A stretch of 64,000 bases of DNA from Plantactinospora sp. KBS50 (lineage in GTDB: Bacteria > Actinomycetota > Actinomycetes > Mycobacteriales > Micromonosporaceae): assembly GCF_002285795.1 (NCBI RefSeq), contig NZ_CP022961.1, positions 4,778,001 through 4,842,000 on the forward strand, given 5' to 3'. Below the pieces are notes generated by a model that was given only the letters and a program-made list of their open reading frames with translations, did not search any database and was not told the origin of the DNA. Position numbers and translations under genes: made by a program. Of this stretch, positions 9,501 to 16,084 are shown in pieces. Every line of letters starts with the position of its first letter. The first letter of the stretch is position 1.

Positions 9501-10052
9501 GGGCGGCTCCAGCGACAGTTCCGCGCCGAAGATGGTGGGCAGGCGCAGCGCCCGGGCCGCCTCGGCGAACCGCACCACGCCGTAGAGGCCGTCGTGGTCG
9601 GTCACCGCGAGCGCGGTGAGCCCGAGGGCGACCGCCTCCTCGACCAGTTCCTCGGGATGGCTCGCGCCGTCCAGGAAGCTGAAGTTGCTGTGCGCGTGCA
9701 GTTCCGCGTACGGCACCGCGTCCTCGGGCGGGGCCAGCCCGGCGGGCGGCAGGTAGCCGCCCCGCCGCCGGGTCCAGGCCGGCCCGTCACCGCCGTCGCC
9801 GTCGCCGGCCAGCGGGTCCACCACCCGCAGGTGCCGCCGGAGGGTGTTGCCGCCGAACCAGGCGCCGGTCGGCCGGTCGGCGCCGCCGGCCGGGTCGGCG
9901 CCCCGGCCGGCGGCGCCCGCGCCGGGGTTCCCGCCCGCGCCGGGGTTCCCGCCCGCGCCGGGGTTCCCGCCCGCGCCGGGGTTCCCCGCCGACCGGCCGG
10001 AGAGCAGACGTTCCAGCTCCGACCAGGGCATGTCCGGGTTGTTGAAGCCCAT
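6534..10052 (-). CDS. dnaE2: Error-prone DNA polymerase III alpha subunit homologue DnaE2
   Basis: 1172 aa. The N-terminal PHP domain starts with YAELHAHSNFSFLDG, and the polymerase domain has the catalytic PDIDVDIE and the finger region of C-family enzymes; a C-terminal OB fold (VGGIVTHRQRP) follows. It lacks the tau-binding tail of replicative DnaE, as is usual for DnaE2. In mycobacteria DnaE2 works with ImuA' and ImuB for damage-induced mutagenesis; here it lies 54 bp downstream of imuB on the same strand, so all are probably co-transcribed. Residues about 23-46 contain a repeated GNPGAG motif encoded by an 18-bp tandem repeat (about 9925-9990), probably a flexible variable linker. Confidence 0.95.
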   Translation of the reverse strand: MGFNNPDMPWSELERLLSGRSAGNPGAGGNPGAGGNPGAGGNPGAGAAGRGADPAGGADRPTGAWFGGNTLRRHLRVVDPLAGDGDGGDGPAWTRRRGGYLPPAGLAPPEDAVPYAELHAHSNFSFLDGASHPEELVEEAVALGLTALAVTDHDGLYGVVRFAEAARALRLPTIFGAELSLEPPGAGGRPGAQPRAGTGAPDPAGRHLLVLAHGPDGYARLARTIARAHLRGGEKGRPVYGELAEVAAELRDHVLVLTGCRKGHVPAALLTEGVDAAARELDRLTALFGAETVAVELTEHGDPTDGDRNDALAGLAAAAGLPTVATTNAHYATPARRRLATALAAVRARRSLDEMDGWLPAAATAHLRGGAELAARFARYPGAVARAAEFGAELAFDLHLVAPELPAYDVPAGHTEMSWLRELTMRGALDRYGPPAAHPRAYEQLEHELRMIEELGFPGYFLVVYGIVAFCRRNDIYCQGRGSAANSAVCYALRITNVDAVRHGLLFERFLAPERDGPPDIDVDIESDRREEVIQHIYATYGREHTAQVANVISYRPRSAVRDIAKAFGFSPGQQDAWSKGIDQWGPIATADIPEQVVAYANQVQGFPRHLGIHSGGMVICDRPVIEVCPVEWGRMPGRSVLQWDKDDCASAGLVKFDLLGLGMLAALHHAYDMIESTLDIGSMSLDDPEVYEMLCRADSVGVFQVESRAQMATLPRLKPREFYDLVVEVALIRPGPIQGGSVHPYIRRKNGQEPVTYPHPLMRNALEKTLGVPLFQEQLMQLAIDLAGFDAAGADQLRRAMGAKRSTERMARIRDRLYAGMAARGITGAVADDVYLKLSAFANYGFPESHAMSFAYLVYASAWLKRYHPAAFLAALLRAQPMGFYSPQSLTDDARRHGVRVRRPDINASNAGATLESTPDTRWGSAPGEPPHAWGLGGPAVRLGLSSVRTLGDGLAERIEAERAANGPYRNMPDLARRVGMTAAQLEALATADAFAGFGLTRREALWAAGAAAREGAGRLPGTAGGTGAPALPGMDDVDRLVADVWATGLSPESHPAQFVRPQLDALGAVPIARLGQVEPGRRIRVGGIVTHRQRPATAGGVTFLNLEDETGMLNVMCSPGLWQRYRRVARTSAALVVRGRLDRASGVVSLTADRLDGITAPVSPPSRDFR

Positions 10053-10106
10053 CAGCGGACACCGGCCCTAGGGCGTTCGGCTCGACCGACACTCATGAAA
10101 CACGCC

Positions 10107-11675
10107 CTAGTCATAGATCGCCTCCACGGCCCACCGGCTGGCGGACAGGGAGAGCAGCAACGCGGTGCCGTCGGCCAGGCTGACCTGGAACCGGACCCGC
10201 CGGTTGGCCTCGGCGGGCGCCCACCACCGCTCGTCCACCGGCCACGGACCGGCCCAGCCGGTGATCGCCACGGGTTCGCCGGTGCCCACGACCAGAGCGT
10301 CGGGCACGGCGGTGAGCCACAGCCGGGCGCTCACCCCCACCGGCCGGCCGGCGCCGTCCAGCACGGTGACGGCCAGTGGCGTCGGCAGCACCACGGCCGG
10401 CGCGGGCGGGGGCAGCCGGCCCGGCCACGGCGGCTCGGCCGGCCGGGTCGGGACCCGCTCGTCGCCCCAGGGCACCAACCGGGCCTGGTCCGCCGGGGAC
10501 CGGCCACCGCCGAGTACGGCGGTGACCACCGCCTCGGGGCCGAGGATGCCCTGCACCCGGTGCAGCGCCCGGTGCGCCCGATCGCGTTCCGCGCCGGTCT
10601 CCCCCCACAGTCCCGGCTGCTGGCCGAGGTGTGTGAGCACCCCGTCGGGGACCAGCCGCAGCCGGATGATCCCCGCGGTGGGCCGCGCGACCGGGGCGGA
10701 CCCGGCGGACCCGGGCCGCCGGTTGGTCCCGGACAGCCAGCCGTCGAGCTGCCAGCGGACCCGGTCGGCGATCGCCCCGGCGGTCAGCAGGCCGTCGTGC
10801 CGCCACGTCCGGTGCAGTTCCTGGCCGTGCGCGGTGACCGCCTCGACGCCCAGCCGGGTGCAGGCCAACCCGTGCCGGGTGAGCGTCTCGTGCAGCCGCG
10901 CGGCCAGCGTCCGGGCGGCGAAGGCGGCCGCGTCGACCCGGTCCAGCGGCTCGTCGTACGTCTCGGTCACCGTCAGGTCGGCCGGCGGGTGGCGGACGGC
11001 CAGCGGCCGGTGGTCCTCCCCCGCGGCCAGCCGGTGCGCCAGCGCGGCGTCGAACCCGAACCGGGCCAGCACGTCCCCGGGCGGCAGGGCCGCGAAGTCG
11101 CCGAGGGTACGGATGCCGAGCCGGCGCAGCAGGTCGGTCAGGGCCGGCCGGTTGATCGCCTCGACGGGCAGCCCGGCCAGGAACCGGGCGGTGCCGCCGG
11201 GCGGGACGATCCGGCCGGACCGGGCGGCCAGTCCGGCCGCGAACACCCCGTCGGCGATGCCGGCCTGGCTCTCCACCGCGCAGGACTGGGCCACCTGCTC
11301 GACGATCCGCTCGGCGGCCCGTTCCTCGCCGCCGAAGTACCGGGCCGGGCCGCGGGCCGCGACCGCGCAGGCGCCCGGCCGGACCGCCTCCACCCCGGCC
11401 ACGACCTCCTCGACGGCCGCGATCACCGGCTCGAACGCCCGGGTGTCCCGGCCCGGGTCGTAGTCGGCCGTCACCAGCGCCGGGCACCGGCTCTGCGCCT
11501 CCCGCTTGCGCAGCCCCCGGCGGATCCCCTCGGTGCGGGCCGCGGGCGAGCAGGCGATCACCCGGTTGGCGTGCAGCACGGCGACCGGTCCGGCGGCCGG
11601 GACCCCCTCGACGATCTCCAGCGCGATGACCGGCCAGTCGGGGCACCAGACCAGCAGGGTCCGGGTGGGCGTCAT
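10107..11675 (-). CDS. imuB: ImuB, inactive Y-family polymerase of the mutasome
   Basis: 522 aa from ATG 11675, which overlaps the upstream microprotein stop by ATGA. The N-terminal Y-family palm is recognisable (LLVWCPDWPVIALEI) but the second catalytic motif, SxDE in active enzymes, reads PARYFGGEERA, so the acidic residues needed for polymerisation are missing; this is typical of ImuB, which acts as an adaptor that binds the beta clamp and recruits ImuA' and DnaE2. A helix-hairpin-helix region (LTDLLRRLGIRTLGDFAAL, about 195-213) follows, then the little finger and a long C-terminal tail. Regulation by DNA damage is inferred from the LexA-type box upstream of the cassette. Confidence 0.92.
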   Translation of the reverse strand: MTPTRTLLVWCPDWPVIALEIVEGVPAAGPVAVLHANRVIACSPAARTEGIRRGLRKREAQSRCPALVTADYDPGRDTRAFEPVIAAVEEVVAGVEAVRPGACAVAARGPARYFGGEERAAERIVEQVAQSCAVESQAGIADGVFAAGLAARSGRIVPPGGTARFLAGLPVEAINRPALTDLLRRLGIRTLGDFAALPPGDVLARFGFDAALAHRLAAGEDHRPLAVRHPPADLTVTETYDEPLDRVDAAAFAARTLAARLHETLTRHGLACTRLGVEAVTAHGQELHRTWRHDGLLTAGAIADRVRWQLDGWLSGTNRRPGSAGSAPVARPTAGIIRLRLVPDGVLTHLGQQPGLWGETGAERDRAHRALHRVQGILGPEAVVTAVLGGGRSPADQARLVPWGDERVPTRPAEPPWPGRLPPPAPAVVLPTPLAVTVLDGAGRPVGVSARLWLTAVPDALVVGTGEPVAITGWAGPWPVDERWWAPAEANRRVRFQVSLADGTALLLSLSASRWAVEAIYD

Positions 11676-12007
11676 GCCGGCCCCTCCGGCCCGGTTCCCC
11701 GGCCGGGCGCGCCGCCGGCCGGGCCACCGGACGTGCCGCCGTCCGGACCACCGGACGTGCCGCCGGCCGGGCCACCGGACGTGCCGTCGGCCGGGCCACC
11801 GGACGTGCCGTCGGCCGGGCCACCGGACGTGCCGTCGGCCTCGGGCCGCGGCGCCGGGGACCGCCAGCACCAGGCGGGCCGGCACCAGACCGGCCACGGC
11901 CAGACCGGCCAGCGGCCGTCGGGCTCCGCGCAGGCGGCCATGGTGACCCAGTCGGCGGCCGTGGGAAGAGCCGGCCGGGACCGGTCCCGATCGTCCGGTG
12001 TGGTCAC
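11672..12007 (-). CDS. Tryptophan-rich 111-aa protein coupled between imuA' and imuB
   Basis: Not annotated by similarity to any family I recognise. It begins at GTG 12007 in a GTGA overlap with the imuA' stop and ends in an ATGA overlap with imuB, so it is sandwiched by four-base overlaps on both sides. Third codon positions are almost all G or C, as in real genes here. Residues about 20-52 hold all seven tryptophans and three cysteines (WPVWPWPVWCRPAWCW); residues about 60-105 are low-complexity repeats of GTSGGPAD type, encoded by a 24-bp tandem repeat. A disordered adaptor or docking peptide for the mutasome is a guess; no catalytic motif is visible. Confidence 0.6.
   Translation of the reverse strand: MTTPDDRDRSRPALPTAADWVTMAACAEPDGRWPVWPWPVWCRPAWCWRSPAPRPEADGTSGGPADGTSGGPADGTSGGPAGGTSGGPDGGTSGGPAGGAPGRGTGPEGPA
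11715..11835. repeat. 24-bp tandem repeat inside the microprotein gene
   Basis: About five imperfect copies of a 24-bp unit containing CCACCGGACGTGCCG. The period is a multiple of three, so the frame of the coding strand is kept and the copies encode eight-residue GTSGGPAD-like units. Confidence 0.85.
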
Positions 12008-13083
12008 GACGCCGCGCCCACCAACGTGACGGAGGCCCGGCGGCGGGACGGATCCGGTCGCCCGGCGGGCTGGCCCGCGGCCGGCGGCGTCGTGACGAGT
12101 TCCCCCGCGGGCACGGCGGTCGGCCGCCGGCTGCCGGTGTCGGAGCCGTCGCCGGGCAGCCACACGGTGATCTCCCTGGGCCGGGCCGCGGCGCCGCGGC
12201 CACGGGCCCGGATCGTCACGGCCCGCCGGCGCAGCCGGCCGTCTCCCCGGCCCAGCCCTTCCCAGGTGCCGTGCAGCACCTGGAGGGTGAGGTCGGCGCC
12301 GTCCCACCGGCCGTACGGGACGAGCACGCTGCCGCGCTGCCGGGCGCGGGCGGCCAGCCGGCCGGTCACCGAGGCGCTGACCGCGGCCGGCACGGCGGCC
12401 ACCACCACATCCACCCCGTCGATCAGCGCGGCCACCACCGTGGCCCACTCCGGACCCGGGTCCGGCACCAGCGCCAGCCGGTCGAGCGCGATGCCGAGGT
12501 CCGCGGCCGCGACCAGGCCGAGGGCCGGTACGCCCACGACGGCGCACCACGATCCGTTCCGGGACGCCTCGGCCAGCAGCGACAGCATGAGCGAGGTGCC
12601 GCCGCCGGACGGCAACCCGGTCGCGACGGCGCCGGAGGGCGGTGCGGACACCGCGGCGCCGATCTCGACGGCGCCGGTCCCGACGGCGCCGGATTGCGGC
12701 GGGCGGGCGGCGGCGCCGGCCGGTGCCCCGGATGCGCCGGACACCCCCGATACGCCGGACACCCCCGATACGCCGGACACCCCGGCCCCGGATGCGCCCG
12801 ACACCCCGGAGGTGCCGGCGTCGCCGCCGGGCGGGGACGTCGGGGATGTCCGTGCTGGAGCGCCGGCGCGGGCCACCGGCCGGCCGCCGCTCCTGGCCGG
12901 TGGCCACGGCGGCCGGCCGGTGGCCACGGCCACCGTGCTCCCCCGTCGTAGCCCTCGACCGGGCAGCAGCCCGGTCAGTTCCGGCAGCACGGGCAGCATC
13001 CGGTGCCCGCCCGGCACCGGCTGGCTCGCCGGCCGGACCAGCCCGGCCAGCGCGGCGGAACCGACCACCATCCGGCCCGCCAT
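12004..13083 (-). CDS. ImuA' (RecA-like mutasome component)
   Basis: 359 aa from ATG 13083, with a GGGGGGAG ribosome-binding site. The N-terminal LPELTGLLPGRGLRRGSTVAVATG and the later GGGTSLMLSLLAEAS, LGIALDRLALVPDPG and IDGVDVVVAAVP segments match the RecA-like core of actinobacterial ImuA'. The P-loop-like GGGTS lacks the Walker lysine, so ATP hydrolysis is doubtful. Between residues about 60 and 120 there is a low-complexity insertion rich in GVSG repeats, absent from compact homologues. In mycobacteria ImuA' binds ImuB and is needed for induced mutagenesis by DnaE2. The gene overlaps the microprotein gene by four bases. Confidence 0.85.
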   Translation of the reverse strand: MAGRMVVGSAALAGLVRPASQPVPGGHRMLPVLPELTGLLPGRGLRRGSTVAVATGRPPWPPARSGGRPVARAGAPARTSPTSPPGGDAGTSGVSGASGAGVSGVSGVSGVSGVSGASGAPAGAAARPPQSGAVGTGAVEIGAAVSAPPSGAVATGLPSGGGTSLMLSLLAEASRNGSWCAVVGVPALGLVAAADLGIALDRLALVPDPGPEWATVVAALIDGVDVVVAAVPAAVSASVTGRLAARARQRGSVLVPYGRWDGADLTLQVLHGTWEGLGRGDGRLRRRAVTIRARGRGAAARPREITVWLPGDGSDTGSRRPTAVPAGELVTTPPAAGQPAGRPDPSRRRASVTLVGAAS

Positions 13084-13220
13084 GGTCTCGCTCCCCCCGT
13101 TTCCTGGTCCGTCGTGCGTTTCCTCCCGGCCGCTGGCCGGCGCGTCCCGCCGGCCGGCGCGTCCACCGGGCGTCCCGGCCGCCGGCCGGCGCGTCCGCCG
13201 GGCACACCGGCGGCCGGCCG

Positions 13221-13276
13221 GTGTGCGGTGCACCCCGGCCGCCGGTCGGTGTGCGGTGCACCCCGGCCGCCGGTCG
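13221..13276. repeat. 28-bp perfect tandem duplication between HEPN gene and imuA'
   Basis: Two identical 28-bp copies (13221-13248 and 13249-13276) lie in the 247-bp gap between the SAV_6107-like gene and imuA'. Flanking bases 13140-13220 contain further degenerate CCGGCCGGCGCGTCC-type copies. I see no convincing gene or promoter in this gap. Confidence 0.85.
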
Positions 13277-13330
13277 GTGTGGTGTTCGTCATGCGCCCGG
13301 CGCCTTCGCGCCGGACCGTCCGCGACCGGC

Positions 13331-13777
13331 TCAGGCCGCGGCGAGGCCGTCCAGTGCCGGCTGATGCGGCACCCCGAGCGTGTCCTCGACGACCGTCACG
13401 AACTGCTCGGCCGAGCGCAGCAGGTCATCCGCCTCCCGGGCGGTCACCACCCGGGGAATGCCGGCCTCGGCGGCGGCCCGCTTGGTCGCGCCGGTGGCGA
13501 AGTAGGAGGCCCACTCCCCCAGTTCGGGAGCGACCGTCACGAGCAGCACCCAGACGCTGGTGACCCGCTGCCGCCGGGCCGGCGCGGGCCGGGCGCGGGC
13601 GGCCAGCACCGCGGCGGCGGCCCGCAGCGCGGCCAGGTGGGCGGCCGCGTAGCGCAGGCCGTCGGGCCGGGTCTGGGCGGCCTCGACCAGGCCACGCCGG
13701 GCGATCACGAGCAACTGGGCCGGGGTGCGATGCGGCAGCATGTGCACCGGCACGGTGGGCACCGGGCTGGTCGGCAT
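13331..13777 (-). CDS. SAV_6107-type HEPN domain protein
   Basis: 148 aa from ATG 13777 with a strong GGAGGAG site. It is alpha-helical throughout. The N-terminal LPHRTPAQLLVIARRGLVEA, the central RYAAAHLAALRAAAAVLAAR and the C-terminal LLRSAEQFVTVVEDTLG match the SAV_6107 HEPN family that recurs beside imuA'/dnaE2 in actinomycetes. HEPN domains are often RNases of conflict systems, but the Rx4-6H active-site motif is not clearly present; R and H occur in RYAAAH, so nuclease activity is possible but unproven. It is the first gene of the cassette and the closest to the LexA-type box. Confidence 0.8.
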   Translation of the reverse strand: MPTSPVPTVPVHMLPHRTPAQLLVIARRGLVEAAQTRPDGLRYAAAHLAALRAAAAVLAARARPAPARRQRVTSVWVLLVTVAPELGEWASYFATGATKRAAAEAGIPRVVTAREADDLLRSAEQFVTVVEDTLGVPHQPALDGLAAA

Positions 13778-14258
13778 GGCCTGTCTCCTCCACGTCACCG
13801 GGTTGTCGCGCCCGGCCGGTCCTGGCTCGGGGCGGCGCGCCGCATGGTCCGAAATCAGCCGGCGCGGAGGAAGACGCACCGGTTGATGCTGGCCGGTCGG
13901 ATGTGGACGCTTCCCCACACCACACCCGACCGGCCGAGCCGGCGGGCCCGTCATCCGCCGCCCGGGGTCGGAGGGCGGCGGACGACGGTCCTGCCTGATG
14001 GGCCGGGCTCGCGACTGCCCGGACCCGTGCGGTTCGCGAAAACCGCACCGGAGAAGACCGTGCCGCGAACACCGTCTCCCCCGCTAGCACGAGCGTACGA
14101 TTTGATCGAACACTCGTTCTAACTACTGCTGACAGTACACCGTGCCACCGACAAAAACGCAACGCCGGCGCCGATCCGCCCACCCGACCGCCCCGGGCGC
14201 CGCCGGGTAGCCGGTCACCCGGCGCCCGTCACGCCGAGCGACCGGCAAAGATGGGGGC
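13778..14258. other. 481-bp divergent intergenic region of the mutasome cassette
   Basis: Contains the LexA-type box at 14106-14121 and no convincing open frame; the frames that cross it have no family resemblance. It separates the minus-strand HEPN/imu genes from the plus-strand YbaK gene. The box is about 330 bp from the HEPN start, so either the 5' leader is long or a small unrecognised feature lies between. An imperfect pair of short repeats, CGGTTCGCGAAAACCG (around 14031-14047), is also present. Confidence 0.6.
14106..14121. promoter_or_regulatory. LexA/SOS-type operator
   Basis: TCGAACACTCGTTCTA matches the actinobacterial SOS box (CGAAC, four-base spacer, GTTCG) except for one outer base. 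Its position upstream of the HEPN-imuA'-imuB-dnaE2 run is what is expected for a damage-inducible mutasome. It could also affect the divergent YbaK gene, whose start is 138 bp away. Confidence 0.75.
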
Positions 14259-14747
14259 ATGGAGTCCCATCCGAACGTGCGGGCGGTACAGGACGCGCTG
14301 CACCGGACGGCGGCCCGGGACGGCGCGGGAGAGCCGAGCCGGGTCCGGCTGCTGCCCGATGCCGTACACACCGCCCAGGCCGCGGCCGACGCGCTGGGGG
14401 TCACCGTCGGCCAGATCGCCAACTCACTGATCTTCAACGCGGACGGCGCCCCGCTCCTGGTGCTGACCAGCGGCGCGCACCGGGTGGACACCGCCGGCCT
14501 GGCCGCCCGGATCGGGGTGGCCGCCCTCCGGCGGGCCACCCCGGAGTTCGTCCGGGAGCACACCGGCCAGCCCATCGGCGGGGTCGCGCCGCTCGGCCAC
14601 CCCACCCCGGTACGCACCCTGGTCGACACCGATCTGGACCGGTACGACGAGATCTGGGCGGCCGGCGGCGTACCCCGGGCGGTGTTCCCCACCACGTACG
14701 CCGAACTGGTCCGGATCACCGCCGGCGCACCGGCCGCGGTCGCGTGA
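14259..14747 (+). CDS. YbaK/EbsC-family aminoacyl-tRNA deacylase-like protein
   Basis: 162 aa. The fold markers VHTAQAAADALGVTVGQIANSLIF and QPIGGVAPLGHPTP are those of the YbaK/ProX family, which removes wrongly attached amino acids from tRNA (for example Cys or Ala from tRNA-Pro); the conserved Lys of YbaK is replaced by Asn/Ser in QIANSLIF. The specificity cannot be read from sequence. It overlaps the next gene by GTGA, so it is co-transcribed with the CrtA-like oxygenase, although no functional link to carotenoids is known. Confidence 0.85.
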   Translation: MESHPNVRAVQDALHRTAARDGAGEPSRVRLLPDAVHTAQAAADALGVTVGQIANSLIFNADGAPLLVLTSGAHRVDTAGLAARIGVAALRRATPEFVREHTGQPIGGVAPLGHPTPVRTLVDTDLDRYDEIWAAGGVPRAVFPTTYAELVRITAGAPAAVA

Positions 14748-15466
14748 CCGAGCCGGCCGTTCCGGAGCTGGTCACCCTGCACGTCTGGCGGACCACGCGC
14801 GGCGCGCTGCCCCGGGCACTGCTGCGGATGGCCACCGATCCCCGCCGGTTGCGGGCCACCCCCGGGGTACGGTTCGGCAAGCTGCTCGGCACCGGGACCG
14901 GCACCGGATTCGGCCCCGCCGACGTCGATCCGACCCGCTGGGCCGCCCTGGTGGCCTGGGCCGATCCGACCCGGGCGGCCGGCTTCGAGCGGAGCCCGGT
15001 CGGCCGCGCCTGGGCGCGCATCGCCACCGGTACGGCCCGGCTGGACCTGCGTCCCGTGCTCAGCCGGGGCCGGTGGGCCGGGACCGAGCCGTTCGGGAGT
15101 CCGCCCGGCGGCCACGTCGACGGGCCGGTGCTGGCGCTGACCCGGGCCCGGCTGCGGCCGACCCGCGCGGTCACCTTCTGGCGGTCCGTGCCGCCGGTCG
15201 CCGCGGCGCTGGCCGGCGCGCCCGGCCTGCTCGCCCGGTTCGGGATCGGCGAGGCACCGTTGGGCTGGCAGGGCACGGTCAGCGTGTGGCGCAGCCCGGC
15301 CGACCTGCTCGCCTTCGCGTACCGTCGGCCGGAGCACCGCGCCGCGATCGACCGCACCCCGGTGGCCCGCTGGTACGCCGAGGAGTTGTTCGCCCGGTTC
15401 GCCGTGCAGACGGTGCACGGCGACCGGAGGGTACTGGGCTGGCTGGCGGAGGATCGTCCGTCATGA
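14744..15466 (+). CDS. Spheroidene monooxygenase (CrtA)-like protein
   Basis: 240 aa from GTG 14744 (GTGA overlap). The N-terminal VTLHVWRTTRGALPRAL, the RFGKLLGTGTGTGF segment, WAALVAWADP and the C-terminal PLGWQGTVSVWRSPADLLAFAYRRPEHRA are typical of actinobacterial members of the CrtA family, haem-binding oxygenases that add keto groups to acyclic carotenoids in phototrophs. The role in a non-phototroph is not established; position beside cruF, a glycosyltransferase and a desaturase supports carotenoid tailoring. Confidence 0.75.
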   Translation: MTEPAVPELVTLHVWRTTRGALPRALLRMATDPRRLRATPGVRFGKLLGTGTGTGFGPADVDPTRWAALVAWADPTRAAGFERSPVGRAWARIATGTARLDLRPVLSRGRWAGTEPFGSPPGGHVDGPVLALTRARLRPTRAVTFWRSVPPVAAALAGAPGLLARFGIGEAPLGWQGTVSVWRSPADLLAFAYRRPEHRAAIDRTPVARWYAEELFARFAVQTVHGDRRVLGWLAEDRPS

Positions 15467-15532
15467 TCGGGACGGCGGACGGAGAATGACGGTGCTGGAC
15501 ACCGCGCGGCCGGGGACGAGGAGCGGACGAGA

Positions 15533-16084
15533 ATGAGGCTGGTGCCGTGGCGGCCGGACGACCTGTCCCGGCGGCTGGACGACGTGGTGGCCGTCTACGG
15601 CGAGGCGATGGGCTACCGCACCGAGCTGCTGGAGGCCCGGCGCGGCTACATCGCCACCCACCTGCGGCGACCGGGCTTCCGCGCCGTCGCGACGCTCGCC
15701 ACCGACGGCCGGCTGGCCGGCTTCGGCTACGGCTACCTGTCCGCGCCCGGCCAGTGGTGGCACGACCAGGTGTTCGGCGCGCTGACCGACGAGCAGCGCA
15801 AGCTGTGGTTCCCGGACTGCTTCGAGGTGGTGGAGCTGCACGTCCGGCCGGCCGCCCAGGGGCACGGGCTGGGCGCCCGGCAACTGTCCGGGCTGCTGCG
15901 GCTCGCCGACGGGGCGACCACGCTGCTGTCCACCCCCGAGGCCGACGAGCGCACCTCCCGGGCCTGGCGGCTGTACCGCCGGTTCGGGTTCGTGGACGTG
16001 CTGCGCAACTTCTACTTCCCCGGCGACGAGCGCTCGTTCGCGGTGCTGGGCCGGGAGCTGCCGCTGGACCGGCCGCCGGGATGA
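15533..16084 (+). CDS. GNAT-family N-acetyltransferase
   Basis: 183 aa, GAGGAG ribosome-binding site. The acetyl-CoA binding motif A is visible as ELHVRPAAQGHGLGARQL, and motif B as TSRAWRLYRRFGFVDVLRNF. The substrate is unknown. The stop overlaps the cruF start (ATGA), so the gene belongs to the same transcript as the carotenoid genes; whether it modifies a carotenoid glycoside or is a bystander cannot be told. Confidence 0.85.
   Translation: MRLVPWRPDDLSRRLDDVVAVYGEAMGYRTELLEARRGYIATHLRRPGFRAVATLATDGRLAGFGYGYLSAPGQWWHDQVFGALTDEQRKLWFPDCFEVVELHVRPAAQGHGLGARQLSGLLRLADGATTLLSTPEADERTSRAWRLYRRFGFVDVLRNFYFPGDERSFAVLGRELPLDRPPG

Noticed and set aside
6774-12029. Very long plus-strand open frame (over 1700 codons)
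   Set aside because: It is the antisense shadow of dnaE2 and imuB; composition is His/Gln/Gly/Arg-rich without family features, as expected in high-GC antisense frames.
12975-13292. Minus-strand small frame between the HEPN gene and imuA'
   Set aside because: It is made mostly from the 28-bp repeats, overlaps the imuA' start in another frame and has no ribosome-binding site.
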